Shown here: piece by piece, positions 52,859 to 63,895 of the stretch
How positions within the stretch are numbered: the stretch's first letter is position 1
Layout of the letters: each line of letters begins with the position of its first letter
DNA from: Schizosaccharomyces osmophilus
Lineage: Eukaryota > Ascomycota > Schizosaccharomycetes > Schizosaccharomycetales > Schizosaccharomycetaceae
Direction: 5' to 3'
Assembly: GCF_027921745.1 (NCBI RefSeq)
Contig: NC_079238.1
Coordinates: forward strand, 4,774,001-4,838,000
DNA length: 64,000 nucleotides
Notes under the pieces: model-generated
The model's input: the letters and a program-made list of their open reading frames with translations, nothing else
Told to the model about the DNA's origin: nothing
Database searches by the model: none
Position numbers and translations under genes: made by a program

Positions 52859-54701
52859 TTAAAGGCTGCTGTAGAGTACAGCCAATAAAGTCTGGTAGCT
52901 TTCTCTTGTGTTTAAATTCTTCTCGTTTTCTTCAGTTGGAGACATCGCATATTTCGCAAAGGCTTCCATATCATCCTGCATTAGATTAGTAAAAGGACTT
53001 TTAAAGTAAAATTCCACATACCTCTTTTAAAATGGATAACTGGGCTAATAACAAAATGATGGGAAAGTTAGAAAGGCTGCCATCTTTTACGGCATCATGA
53101 TCAAAAAGCTTTGCCAACTGTCTCAAACGACCAGTCTCATCAGCTGTTTCTATAACTGTCGGCAATGCTGTATTATGCTTGGCAAACATGGGAGTAGGTT
53201 CTTCTGGGAATCCATCTGTTAAGGTTACGAGCAAAAAGCTAACAGGAAAAGCAGGCTTTGCATTTTTAGAGACCTGTTTTTTGTATTCATCGACGTATCG
53301 ATAAAGGACATCCGGCACATAGCGAGATTTGTCTTCTCGTTTCACTAGCATGCGATCTGGATCAATACTAGGCTGAATTAAATCGGCCTTGAATAGGGAA
53401 GTAGCTACATTGGATACCTGGTAAGACGTAACTTCAATTTCACCGTTGAAATTCCCACTAATGACAGAAGTGACAAATTTGGATCCAAAAAATCCGGTCT
53501 GAGACCATTTGCTTGGATTAGGAAATTTGGATTGGAAATGTGCAGAGTTGCAAACTTCAAGAGAAGATAAAAAGTAAGAGTCTGCGTGACGCTTGCAAAG
53601 GACTTTTCCAGTAGCACTACCATCATCAGTCAAGTCAGTATAAATAATACCAACTCGACGAAGTCCGCATGCAGCCGCTACACGATCCACCAAAGCTTCT
53701 TCTGGCCATTCTTCTAGAGTAACACCGTCCGCTTCAGATATTTGGGGAGGCTCATAAATTGTCTCAATGACAGCTTTCGTACCTAAGGGCACAGTTGTGT
53801 AAGGTTCATAATGCCCGTAGGTATATCCTATTCTCTGGAAGCCAGTTCTTCGCCAAGCGTTCAAGAAAGAATCGACAATAGAAGGAGAAGCAAACTCAAC
53901 GTGATCAACGATTCGGAAAGGTTGCAAGTTCATCATGATTGTAGAGGGTTGACACTTGGAGCAGATACCCAAAGGCCAAGGAGGATGACCAGAAGGACAT
54001 TTTTCTTTAACTTTGAAGTAAGGCTCTTCCAGGGGAGGAATGAAGGACTGGGAACTGGCATATTTATTTACATTAGAATTTACCTTTCTCAAATAAGCGT
54101 GAAATGACATGTGTTTAATTTTGTTTTCTCGTTGATAATTTTCGTCATACGGTTCTAAAGGAGAGCAATAATCGCACATGCCTTTCGGTCCATGTCGACA
54201 AAACGCTGAGGTAGATCGAGGAATAAGACCATCTTGCAATTCAAAAGCATCATCTATATTGTCTTGAACAACATGAGCCGAGGCAACATTACTGGAGTTT
54301 GTAGCAGACAGAGCGTTGTCTTTTGAGACTTCAACTTCAGCAACACCTTCTTTACCAGGAGGAACAGGAGTTGATGCTGGTAATTCTCTAGGAGACCCAA
54401 GTCGCAAAAAAACCATGTTTCCATGCACTAGGCCTGCTGCCTGCAGGGTTTTCTCGTCGACTTGAGAGCAAGGTGTACCCATGTCTGACTCATCTTTGCA
54501 AAGTGAAACGTTTTCAGCAGTGTATTGATTTTTTAAAACATTAAACAAAACCTATAAACCACGTTAGAATCATCCAACTTCAAATCCACAGCAATGCTTC
54601 CCCATATTACGTACGTAGTCCTTTAACGTTTGCAAGGTGTCTGTAGGTTGGAATTCCGCACGGGACATTCCCATCCTACTTCGAAAACGTATAATCTGCA
54701 T
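52859..54701 (-). CDS. npl4: Cdc48 cofactor Npl4
   Basis: Three exons, 54701-54615, 54551-53022 and 52975-52859, giving 577 residues. Exon 1 encodes the start of the ubiquitin-like domain (MQIIRFRSRMGMSRAEFQPT). Npl4 zinc-finger cysteines follow (CRHGPKGMCDYC and CPSGHPPWPLGICSKC), then the catalytically dead MPN-like NPL4 domain (about 220-530, including RRVGIIYTDLTDDG). Exon 3 supplies the conserved C-terminus DDMEAFAKYAMSP. Npl4-Ufd1 delivers ubiquitylated substrates to Cdc48 in ERAD and replisome disassembly. Donors are GTACGT and GTATGT. The last exon is only 39 codons and would be missed by ORF scanning. Confidence 0.96.
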
Positions 54702-56328
54702 TCTGTTAGTTTATTTCGATAGAAACGCCTGCATCCTCCATACCATTTTTCCTGTACGATACGTGAAAAAGACAAGTAAACAATTCGTTATAGAACAGCT
54801 CTATATGGTAGTTATATAGTGAACTCGGAACTGTCGTTAAGTGAGCATAACGTGTTGAGGGATTCTATCACAACAATAAATCGTTTGTTTACATTTCAAA
54901 AAAGAAGTTTTGAAGATAGAATTCAAAAGTAATGTATAAATCAACAAAAAAAAAATATTATAAAGATGAAAACCCGTTGAAGTTCGGTGTTGTAGTCTGG
55001 CTGTCAATAAGTGAATCGTCTTAGACTTGTTACATGATAATGATACTTGGTGACTTGACTTTCACTAGATTTATATTGTGGGTTTTTGGAGTGATATCTA
55101 AGTATAAAAATAGTGAACTGACTTATATAATTTAATTTTGCTTGGTTTATTTGGATGTCAGAGGATGGGAGGGTTCCTTTCCTTTATTTCCATTGTTTAT
55201 ACAGGGATTGCTTCTCTGAGGAGTTTGTAGACATCAAAGCTTTTAGAGAGAATGGCTCCAAGTCTCTTTCTTATGGTTACACTACTCTCCTTTTGTACAG
55301 GATAGAGTTGATGATGTATGGATTTCACTTTGAAATGTGATACGAGTAACAACTCCTCGTTAGTAAGATATTTAATTGAAAAATCAATTATGCAAAAAGA
55401 TGTGAATTTCCTTTTCTTCGCTAAGATCAGAAAGAGGGAAGAGCTGATTAAGTAAATTATTATTGAAAGCATAATTCGAAGCTTAAAATTGGGATCGTTT
55501 TAGGTCCTAATCGCACTCCATAAAATTTAGAAAGGATAAACAAAAGAAAAGAATCTCACCACGAGCGGCGGGTTTCTATAATTCTCCTTCTACTAAAAGT
55601 AATAGTTTCAAATCAATTATTGAAGCTGCTTCAAGGAATACTCGTTTATGGCACCAATGAGTATCCCACTCATTTGTGCTCTCAACTTTTAAGCACAAGA
55701 ATTGTCTTGCTTGAATCACCAAAATGAATAGATATTCGTGTGTATTTTAAGAGAGTATTATTGCAATTCCTTATGTCATGTTGAATGTGAAGGAATTCAC
55801 ATTGATAGCCTTGACAAGAATATCGAGTCAACTTTTGCTTTCTTTTTTGTAATTGAAAAGCTGCTTTTGTCCATTGTATCCATAAACTATTTTAAAATAA
55901 GTATTGAAAGACTACAAATTTCCCATTTATATTGCAAATATTGCATTCCCGCTAAGACTTGTTTCCATACGATAGCCAAGCGATCATTCGTTTTCAACAC
56001 GAAAAGTAATTTAATTGAAAAAAATTTTATCAAGCTGCTTACTATATTTGGTTTTAATTTATAAATTTGCATGGAGGATTGGATTCGATGAAAGGATCAA
56101 TCCTTAGGTCACTTGATCAATTGAACTTATACTTTCCTACAGTGCCAACATAAGAATCCAAATTAAGCAATTAAAAAGTATACCATATTGAAAGGTATTT
56201 TTATATAATCTTTTAGTTTTTGAAACGATTGAAAGGATTGTTTCGCTCGAAAAACTAAAATAGCTCGAGTGCTTCAACAGAAAGATTACGGTTTGCAATC
56301 ACCACCAATTGCTCTTGGTATGTAAGCA
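54702..56328. other. Long gene-free region, 1.6 kb
   Basis: Between npl4 and the sorting nexin gene. It is very AT-rich with several frames of 60-108 codons, none starting with a convincing ATG or resembling known proteins. It must contain both promoters; non-coding transcripts or a replication origin are possible. I see no tRNA, repeat family or mobile element. Confidence 0.5.
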
Positions 56329-57495
56329 ATGCTCAAATGCACAATTGAAAATGATCAAATTCAAACTTTACGGAATGGAGAAACATTTGTGTCGTACCAA
56401 GTCCGCACTCACAGCGACTTGTCAGTATTTGAAGAGAAAGAATTCTTCGTCCGGCGAAGATACAGTGATTTTGAGATGCTCCATAACATTTTGAGCAGAG
56501 ATTACAGTGGATATGCAATCCCTCCGGTCCCAAGGAAGCATACAGTCACCTCGTTTTCAGGTGGATCTCTTTCACCGATATTCGTGGCCCGGCGAATGCA
56601 TTCTTTGCAAACATTCCTAAACCGATGCATTGCTCACCCTGTGATTAGCAATTCTATGCACATGTATCAATTCCTTGAAAATGAATCCTGGAAATTTTAC
56701 TACCACAATGCCTGGATGCAAGCGGAAAACGCAAACATCAAACCTCCACAAGGAATAAAAAGTGAGAGGAACATTGAAAAGTCTTCTATTCTCACTGATC
56801 CTTATCCCATTGTTGTTCAAGAAAATGCGAAACGGATATTACAAAATTGTGAGACAGATCTACAAAAACTGGCCAAGGCTTGTAGTCAGCACATGAGCAG
56901 TTTACAGACTTTTCCATCTGATGTAACAATTTCCAAACCTTTGCATGCTTTTTATGCAGATGAAATTTCCTCGATCTTTAGAACCTTGAAGAAAACTAAT
57001 GCTCACCTGCTGAATGCGTTTCAAGCGAATATACTGACTTCAATCCAGGATTTGGAAGATTATCTACTCATTTTTAAATCTTTAGTGAAACAACGAGAGC
57101 AAAAACAAAAAACGTTTGAAACAATTCAGCTTGAATGCTCTCAAATTTCCGCCATAGAAGCTTCCATTGCCAATGAGCAGCCAACCCCCAGTGTTAGTAA
57201 CAACTTGCAAAACTCCCGAAAAAGGACAACATTATCCTCCCAAAATAAATCTACCAGCTTGTTCACTGTCCCCAGGTTTCTTCGGAAAAAGAGGTCAACA
57301 TCTACGGAACTGGCAAATCCCATAGAGGCTCTCAAATTATGTTACCAAGATCTTCAACAATTTGATGAAAAACTAGATGGTGAAATGCAATTTCTTCGTG
57401 AAAGACTGGACGTCGAAACTCGACGGACATTACAACTTATTTGCGACAACCATGTAAACCACTTTACTGACATTCTTGAAAGTTTAAATACTTAG
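56329..57495 (+). CDS. Sorting nexin with PX and BAR-like domains (Snx4/Atg24/Snx41 group)
   Basis: 388 codons. The PX domain covers about residues 1-120. It opens MLKCTIENDQIQTLRNGETF. The phosphoinositide site lies in FFVRRRYSDFEMLHNIL with the RRYSDF motif, followed by PPVPRKHTV. It continues ARRMHSLQTFLNRCIAHPVI. The remainder is helical with coiled-coil character, typical of SNX-BAR proteins that work in endosome recycling and selective autophagy. Fission yeasts have several Snx4-like paralogues; the one between npl4 and the peptidase gene in S. pombe is the probable orthologue, but I leave the symbol blank because I am unsure of its name. Confidence 0.88.
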   Translation: MLKCTIENDQIQTLRNGETFVSYQVRTHSDLSVFEEKEFFVRRRYSDFEMLHNILSRDYSGYAIPPVPRKHTVTSFSGGSLSPIFVARRMHSLQTFLNRCIAHPVISNSMHMYQFLENESWKFYYHNAWMQAENANIKPPQGIKSERNIEKSSILTDPYPIVVQENAKRILQNCETDLQKLAKACSQHMSSLQTFPSDVTISKPLHAFYADEISSIFRTLKKTNAHLLNAFQANILTSIQDLEDYLLIFKSLVKQREQKQKTFETIQLECSQISAIEASIANEQPTPSVSNNLQNSRKRTTLSSQNKSTSLFTVPRFLRKKRSTSTELANPIEALKLCYQDLQQFDEKLDGEMQFLRERLDVETRRTLQLICDNHVNHFTDILESLNT

Positions 57496-58269
57496 AGAGT
57501 ACTTACAATGGAGTAAATGGTTCCTTTTTGACCGAATCCTTATGAGAAATTATCATTTTGCTTTCGTGCCATTCTCGTGCATTGTATACAATATATAATT
57601 CAATTGCTCTACTCTCTGTCTTCATCTAATCACTTCTTTTTGCAAGTCAGCTTTACCCTCTTGCTCTTCTTTGAGTGGAAATGAAGAGCAATCCTTTGTT
57701 TCATACTAATAAATGTTTAATGTTTTGACTATGAATTTGACTGACTGGTTTTCTCTCACTTTGTTCTTCTTGATGTCTTTTACAACTAATGATAATGCAT
57801 AGATGTCTAAATTTGTTGTTTTAGAACTATAAATGCTTATGACGATGAATGAATATTTTATTAAGTTCAACGCTTCTAACTAGTGTGCACCGTGATCGTC
57901 TACATCTGACTGAAACACTCCATTGTAAAACAGCTCGCCTTTTTATTTATTATTTATAAACAACCATTAAAGACATATTTCCTTTTGTTTACATTTGTCC
58001 TCTATCTCAAGACAGGAAGTCACGATTGACGTACTCTTACAGAAATCGTATCTCATAAACACAGGAAAGTCTTTCAAAGAAAACGAACAACGAGATTTGA
58101 CCCTCATTATTATTCTCGTATTGTCATATAGGTTAACTCCAGTATTGATATTGAATTTGAAGCCTGTGTATAATTCCGGGCTTGGCTCAAGAATTGTTTA
58201 GAAGTAGGTTGTGAAGCTGGTCGATTATTATCAAATTCATTTCCAATTTTTATCCAAAGGTCACTTTTA
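57496..58269. other. Intergenic between sorting nexin and peptidase genes
   Basis: Contains a perfect 9-bp inverted repeat at 57661-57691. No supported ORF; a 68-codon frame at 57995-58201 overlaps the presumed peptidase promoter and is not called. Confidence 0.5.
57661..57691. repeat. 9-bp inverted repeat
   Basis: TTGCTCTTC (57661-57669) and GAAGAGCAA (57683-57691) pair perfectly around a 13-nt loop, about 170 nt after the sorting nexin stop, so probably in its 3' UTR. Confidence 0.7.
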
Positions 58270-60303
58270 ATGCTCTTTGAAAGAAGGCTTTGCTGTTTGC
58301 TGTTGATGGCAATCGTTTCTCTTACGACAGCCTCGTTGGATGCCAAACGGATGCTGGAAGCTCCCAGGCGATCATCTGTCACCAGTAACTTTCGAGGAGA
58401 TTTAGGTGTGTTTTCGGAATCGAATTATTCTTTCGCGGATCACAGTTTCTCCTCTGGCATCTACCTGATCAACAGTTCAGCCAAAAATCATCAAGAACTT
58501 TTAGTACCCGGAAAGGAAGCGAAGGTTCCGCAATGGGTCACAGACCGTTCTTTTCTTTATGTCAAGGATACCAGCCCTTCAAGATCGAGTATTTTTGTGT
58601 ATGACATTGATAGTCGTTCAGAATTTGGTCTATATGATCATAGTGCCCCTATTTCAGAATTATTGATCGTGAAGGAATCTAGCCGTTACCGAGTAATTTT
58701 TACTTCTACTGACACTTCCGGAAGAGATGAGCCTTCCGACCAATCTAGTGTTCATGTCTATGATAGCCTGTTTGTCAGACATTGGGACCACTGGAAAACT
58801 GGTGAGAGAAACAGTCTCTATTCTATCATTCTTGAACAAGATTCCGAAAACGTTCATACACTTCATTCAACTACGCCTACAGCTACTGATCTCTTAGAAA
58901 ATACTGGGCTCGAATGTCCCATAGAGCCATTTGGGGATTCTACAGACTTTGATGCTACATTTAATGACTTAGTATTCGTTGCTAAAGATCCGAATTCTAA
59001 CCCAGCAACTCAAACAAGGACAGTTGTGTATTTGTTAAACATGACTACTCTGAAGCTGAAAGTCCTTAGCACTGCTATGGGTGCTTGTAGCTCTCCTATA
59101 ATTTCGGAAGATGATTCCAAGATTGGCTGGTTGGAAATGAGAACACCACAATATGAAAGTGATCAAAATCAGATCATAGTATACTATCCCAAAACTGGAT
59201 ACAAACAACATGTTGTTCGAAACTGGGACCGGTCCCCTGCTTCTATTCAATGGGGTACTTTACCTAGTGGTGAAAAAGGTTTGTATGCCATGGCTGATGA
59301 CGAAGGAAGAAGAACTTTGTTTTTTATATCCACCAAGAAGGATCAAGTCATTCCTTTAACCAAAGGCGAAAGTGTTTTATCGGTTTCCAACTCCGAGGGA
59401 TCAAAGTTATGGCTCAGTAAATCCTCCTTTGTTCGCCCAAAATATTTTGTTCTATATGACCCAGCTAAGAAGGTGGAAGAACTTTTGCTGGATGCGAATC
59501 TTGGTTTAGACCAATCCTCGTATGAGGAGGTATGGTATAACGGAACGAATGGTCGCAAAATTCACGGATGGCTTGTCCGACCACAAAACTTTAATGCGTC
59601 AAAAAAATATCCCCTTGCGATCCTTATTCACGGAGGACCCCAGGGATCATGGACCAACACTTGGTCTACACGTTGGAATCCTGCAGTAGTCGCGAATGCT
59701 GGATTCGTTGTGTTTACCATTGACCCCACTGGATCAACTGGCTATGGTCAAAAATTTACTGATGATATCGCCCTGAACTGGGGAGGACGGCCATATAACG
59801 ACATTGTTCATGGTGTTGACTATGCGACTAATAAAATTCCCTATGTCGATGGAAGTAAAATGGTGGCATTGGGTGCTTCCTACGGTGGCTATATGATTAA
59901 TTGGATTCAAGGTCATCCTTTGGGACGCCGCTTTCGAGCTTTAGTATGCCATGACGGAGTCTTCAACACATTGAACACATTTTACAGCACAGACGAGCTT
60001 TACTTCCCTATTCATGACTTCGGTGGTACCCCTTGGGAGAACAGAGCTGTATATGAACGCTGGAATCCTTCTAATTTTGTCAACTATTGGGCAACCCCCC
60101 AACTTGTCATCCACAGTTCGAAAGATTATCGACTAACAGAAAGTGAGGGCATTTCTGCCTTCAATTCACTCCAATACAAAAACGTTCCTAGCAAACTTCT
60201 TGTTTTTGAGGATGAAAACCATTGGGTCCTTAAGCCAGAGAACTCTTTGCGCTGGCACAATGAAGTCTTGAGTTGGATTACCAAGTTCGTGAGCGATGAT
60301 TGA
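58270..60303 (+). CDS. Secreted or ER-lumen prolyl-oligopeptidase-type serine peptidase (Dpp5-like)
   Basis: 677 codons. A signal peptide is likely (MLFERRLCCLLLMAIVSLTT, followed by ASLDAKR). Residues 35-400 form a beta-propeller-like region with N-glycosylation sequons such as NSS and NMT. The C-terminal alpha/beta-hydrolase domain carries the S9 nucleophile motif GASYGGYMINW with Ser at about 537. The other triad candidates are Asp about 619 (SSKDYRLTES) and His about 651 (ENHWVLKPEN). The HGGPQGSW oxyanion motif is present. Family S9C/dipeptidyl-peptidase V members cleave dipeptides or acyl-amino acids. Position between the sorting nexin and his2 matches S. pombe. Confidence 0.92.
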   Translation: MLFERRLCCLLLMAIVSLTTASLDAKRMLEAPRRSSVTSNFRGDLGVFSESNYSFADHSFSSGIYLINSSAKNHQELLVPGKEAKVPQWVTDRSFLYVKDTSPSRSSIFVYDIDSRSEFGLYDHSAPISELLIVKESSRYRVIFTSTDTSGRDEPSDQSSVHVYDSLFVRHWDHWKTGERNSLYSIILEQDSENVHTLHSTTPTATDLLENTGLECPIEPFGDSTDFDATFNDLVFVAKDPNSNPATQTRTVVYLLNMTTLKLKVLSTAMGACSSPIISEDDSKIGWLEMRTPQYESDQNQIIVYYPKTGYKQHVVRNWDRSPASIQWGTLPSGEKGLYAMADDEGRRTLFFISTKKDQVIPLTKGESVLSVSNSEGSKLWLSKSSFVRPKYFVLYDPAKKVEELLLDANLGLDQSSYEEVWYNGTNGRKIHGWLVRPQNFNASKKYPLAILIHGGPQGSWTNTWSTRWNPAVVANAGFVVFTIDPTGSTGYGQKFTDDIALNWGGRPYNDIVHGVDYATNKIPYVDGSKMVALGASYGGYMINWIQGHPLGRRFRALVCHDGVFNTLNTFYSTDELYFPIHDFGGTPWENRAVYERWNPSNFVNYWATPQLVIHSSKDYRLTESEGISAFNSLQYKNVPSKLLVFEDENHWVLKPENSLRWHNEVLSWITKFVSDD

Positions 60304-60559
60304 CACAGAATAAATGTATTTTAGCTACAATGTAATATTTAAACTACCTATCCTGTTTAATTTTTTCATCATGATTTTGGAAATACCGCGGATTTCACGA
60401 TAATGCCGTATACTTTAGCATCTATAACAGATCAATCAAATTTCTTTCTTTCGCAGAAACGTAAAACAAAGTAGAATACTAACCAGAATTTTACTTTACT
60501 TTAAAAAAAAATTTTATAATCTAAAGTTTTGATATATTAGAACGAATTTTTTGGCAATA

Positions 60560-61879
60560 ATGGTGAAGTACGAAGTTCAAGTCCCTACTTATAAGGCATC
60601 TGCCGTTAGTCCTTCTGAACGTGAACGTATTTTGGCTCGTCCTATCCAAGATACCCAAAACATCCGTAAAATAGTGGAGCCTATTATTGACGATGTAAAA
60701 GCTCGTGGTGAGAAAGCTCTCATTGAATGCGCTGCCAAGTTTGAAAAGGCAGAATTAAAGTCCGCTGTAATGAAAGCTCCCTTTAATGAGTCAATGATGA
60801 AGGTTGCTCCAAGAATTCGAGAGGATATCGACATCGCTTACAACAACATCTATGCTTTTCACTCTGCTCAATTACGCCCCAACATCTCAGTTGAAACCAT
60901 GCGTGGTGTTGTCTGCCAGAGAATGTCTCGTCCTATCGAGCGTGTTGGATTATATATTCCAGGTGGTACAGCTGTCTTGCCCTCAACTGCTTTGATGTTG
61001 GGCGTTCCGGCCAAGGTTGCTGGTTGCCCTCATATCGTCATCTCCACACCTGCTCGTAAGGATGGCACTGTGGCTCCAGAGATTGTCTATATTGCCCACA
61101 AACTTGGTGCCGAGGAAATTATTTTAGCAGGTGGTGCTCAAGCTGTAGCTGCTATGGCTTATGGTCTTCCCGGTATTCCCAAGGTTAACAAGATTTTCGG
61201 TCCCGGTAATCAATTCGTGACTGCAGCTAAAATGCACGTTCAGAATGATTATGGTGCTTTAGTTGCTATCGACCTTCCTGCCGGTCCTTCTGAAGTATTG
61301 GTCATTGTTGATGAATCTTGCAATGCCGAAAGCGTTGCTCTTGATTTACTTTCGCAGGCAGAGCATGGTATGGATAGTCAAATTGTTTTGATTGCATTAG
61401 CACTTACGGATGAGCAATTTGATGAAATCGAGGCTGCCATTAATCAACATGCCTTGCGTTTATCTCGTTCTTCTATTATCCAACATGCAATTAAGAAGTC
61501 CGTCATCATCCGTACTGACTCTGCCGATGAAGCATTTGAATGGTCCAACCTCTATGGCCCAGAACATCTTGTTCTTCACCTTAAGAATGCTTCCTCTTAT
61601 CTTCCAAAAGTGTTTAACGCAGGTAGCGTTTTTGTTGGTCCCTGGTCTCCTGTTAGTATGGGAGATTATGCTTCTGGCACAAACCACACATTACCAACTT
61701 ACGGATATGCTAGCTCCTATTCTGGTGTAAACACAGACAGCTTTTTGAAATACATTACTACCCAAGAACTTAGTGAAGAGGGTATTCAACGTCTGGGTCC
61801 TTCTGTTATTCGACTTGCCGAATTGGAAGGACTTACTGCTCACGCTGACGCAGTTCGCGTTCGTGGTGTAAAGCTTTAA
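60560..61879 (+). CDS. his2: Histidinol dehydrogenase
   Basis: 439 codons from the ATG at 60560; an upstream TTG in frame is excluded. It catalyses the last two steps of histidine synthesis, L-histidinol to histidine with two NAD+. Signatures include VGLYIPGGTAVLPSTALMLG, ILAGGAQAVAAMAYG, the Zn/His catalytic stretch AGPSEVLVIVDES through SQAEHGMDSQ, and GPEHLVLH. In fission yeast, histidinol dehydrogenase is a stand-alone protein (unlike budding yeast HIS4), and the monofunctional length here agrees. Only 256 nt separate it from the peptidase stop. Confidence 0.97.
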   Translation: MVKYEVQVPTYKASAVSPSERERILARPIQDTQNIRKIVEPIIDDVKARGEKALIECAAKFEKAELKSAVMKAPFNESMMKVAPRIREDIDIAYNNIYAFHSAQLRPNISVETMRGVVCQRMSRPIERVGLYIPGGTAVLPSTALMLGVPAKVAGCPHIVISTPARKDGTVAPEIVYIAHKLGAEEIILAGGAQAVAAMAYGLPGIPKVNKIFGPGNQFVTAAKMHVQNDYGALVAIDLPAGPSEVLVIVDESCNAESVALDLLSQAEHGMDSQIVLIALALTDEQFDEIEAAINQHALRLSRSSIIQHAIKKSVIIRTDSADEAFEWSNLYGPEHLVLHLKNASSYLPKVFNAGSVFVGPWSPVSMGDYASGTNHTLPTYGYASSYSGVNTDSFLKYITTQELSEEGIQRLGPSVIRLAELEGLTAHADAVRVRGVKL

Positions 61880-62226
61880 AGTTGAATATCAAATAATGAA
61901 ATACGTTTAGGATAAATGGCAAGGATGGAGGTTTTAATGTTATCTGCTGGGAAATTGAAAGATTACCAAATATAGTTATTTAACACATTGGTTGTGATCA
62001 CAGATTTTTTTTAAATTTAAATTTAAATAAATTTATATTTATGTAGATAAAAAATTATATATTCTGTGGGTCTTCAAGGAGCTAATAGTTTTTAAGACGC
62101 GTCTATATCGTGCTGAAAACATACACCAAGAACCACCTTCATAACAAAATTCATTACCTTTGTTCAGTCAATATTTATACCTGAAAGAATCAAACACAAA
62201 CTAAACTAAAACAATCTTTTAATAAA
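61880..62226. other. Intergenic between his2 and rec15
   Basis: AT-rich spacer with repeated AAATTTAAAT-like sequence near 62000-62060. his2 3' UTR and rec15 promoter. Confidence 0.5.
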
Positions 62227-62842
62227 ATGAGCTACTCAGTCTCAGCGGCACAATTATGGTCACGAAAACTAGCTATGCAAGCTGAAGATATGCAATTGAG
62301 TCAAAAAAATACGAACAGCCGTATTTTGAGTATCATAGGAGAGATGAAAGTGCTACAAGAAGCGACGAATCAAAACATGGATCAAAATTTCAAATCTGTC
62401 ACTCAAAATCACCATCAAGTTTCGTCCTACAGTAAGATATGATAAAACGGTACGCAGTAAACTAATGAAGACTCTTTTAGTGTTTCAAACGTTAAACAAC
62501 TTCCAAACTTATCTCCAAAAGGTGGTGGAAGAACAACAGAAAACCAACTTGCGCATGGAAACCCTGGAAAAAAACATATTTAATATACAAGCTCAACTGG
62601 GGTCTATTCAAACAGAGCAAGAAAACGGGTTTAAACATTTAGAGAAGCTTATAAAGGAGTCGACCGCTACTACAATGGCTGCTACAATGAAACAAATGTC
62701 AGCAAAAGAACCAAAACGGAAAACCACTACGACTCATTCAAAACCTGTCCAGGCGAATCCAACGTCAGCAGCAAAAAGAAACGCAACTTCCATGAGAAAA
62801 AGGGTTTTAGCTTTGGACTTCTTGGCTGAAGATGACTATTAA
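62227..62842 (+). CDS. rec15: Meiotic recombination protein Rec15
   Basis: Two exons, 62227-62431 and 62481-62842, giving 188 residues. The 49-nt intron has donor GTAAGA, branch ACTAAT and acceptor TTTTAG; it joins in phase as SSYMFQTLNNF. The protein is helical with a central coiled coil (KVVEEQQKTNLRMETLEKN then IFNIQAQLGSIQTEQENG). The tail is Lys/Thr/Ser-rich and basic, ending LALDFLAEDDY. In S. pombe Rec15 links axis protein Rec10 to the Spo11/Rec12 machinery and lies beside his2. No catalytic motifs are expected. The intron may be subject to meiosis-specific splicing, which the sequence cannot show. Confidence 0.85.
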
Positions 62843-63254
62843 GGAAAAGACTACTGTGGAAGCTACTTCATTCTACAAAAACCAAAGCAATTCAGCTCGA
62901 AATGCATACAGATTTCCATGTGTATTAATTTTATTTTCTGTCTGGCTGCACCTATGCAAACATCTGTTAAAGGTTAGTATGTGATACTTATGGATTTCAT
63001 GTTTCAACTTTTTAGAAGACACAGAATACTTGGCTTAAAATCTCAGACTCTTCCTATTATAAAGCGGTATCATTGAACAAGTGTCTCAGACGGCACTTCC
63101 TATATTGCTCAGGTTTTTGTCATCACTTTTACAAAGCATTCAGGTGTCTCAATGAAAAGTCTCACTTGCAAACTTACCTAAACTATGTCAAAACAAAGCT
63201 TTCTAACTCCAGAAAAGCTATTAACAATGGTAGTTAATATGTTGTTTAGCTGAA
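62843..63254. other. Intergenic between rec15 and the small ORF
   Basis: rec15 3' region. A TATAAAG-like element lies at about 63057. A 22-codon ATG frame near 63185 could be a small upstream exon, but the splice phases I tried do not fit well. Confidence 0.4.
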
Positions 63255-63524
63255 ATGTTTGCTATTTATAGCATTTGTGACGGCTTTTTTCGTCGAAACA
63301 TTACGACGAGAAAGGAATGTCTAGTGAAGAATGAGGGACGTATAGTTGTTATATTGACTGATGCAGTTGTGCTGAATGAAAATTCAGATGCTAGTTTACA
63401 GCGCATTGACCTAAATCAGAAACTCGATGATTTTCCAAAGGAATGTTATGTAAACTTTTTTTACCGAAGGGAGAAACCCAGTATTTCAGATATAATTTCG
63501 TTAATGAAATTGGAACTTTTTTAA
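63255..63524 (+). CDS. Small protein of unknown function, 89 aa
   Basis: ATG to TAA, 89 codons, opening MFAIYSICDGFFRRNITTRK and ending SLMKLELF. Composition is protein-like, with alternating hydrophobic and charged segments (GRIVVILTDAVVLNENSDAS). I do not recognise a domain. It sits between rec15 and pwp1. It could be the last exon of a spliced gene, since a TTTATAG acceptor-like sequence lies within its first codons. Chance ORF is possible. Confidence 0.4.
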   Translation: MFAIYSICDGFFRRNITTRKECLVKNEGRIVVILTDAVVLNENSDASLQRIDLNQKLDDFPKECYVNFFYRREKPSISDIISLMKLELF

Positions 63525-63895
63525 CACTCTTTATTTTGATTTTCAACGAATAGAGCAGAATACACTAGGAAGTAAATTGAATGTTCTCAGTTTTACCAAA
63601 AATTTGTTTTTGTATTTACTAGTGTATTACATTATTGCGTCGTAAATAATATTTTCGTTTTGTTGGCCCATTGCGCTATGTAAATAATGCGTTGTAACAA
63701 CAGCTCGAAATATGCTTTCCTGCTGCAACCATTTCTCTTTCTCCATCTTCCCAAAAATTACTTTTTGGGAATTATTGGTTGTTTTTTGACCAAAAACAGG
63801 AAAAATCAAAAACAAAATTGCGGATTTAATCTAGACGTCTTTGCATACGCGTAAAATTGAGAATTGTGTACGAAAAAAGTACAGAAAATTGAAAA
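63525..63895. other. Intergenic upstream of pwp1
   Basis: pwp1 promoter region with an MCB box at 63847-63852. The 62-codon minus frame at 63627-63815 is not supported. Confidence 0.5.
63847..63852. promoter_or_regulatory. MCB box upstream of pwp1
   Basis: ACGCGT, 44 nt before the pwp1 ATG; single 6-mer, weak. Confidence 0.3.

Noticed and set aside
55738-56064. 108-codon plus frame in the npl4/sorting nexin gap
   Set aside because: Begins with GTG, Cys/Ile/Phe-rich, no recognisable domain, and plausible by chance in AT-rich DNA.
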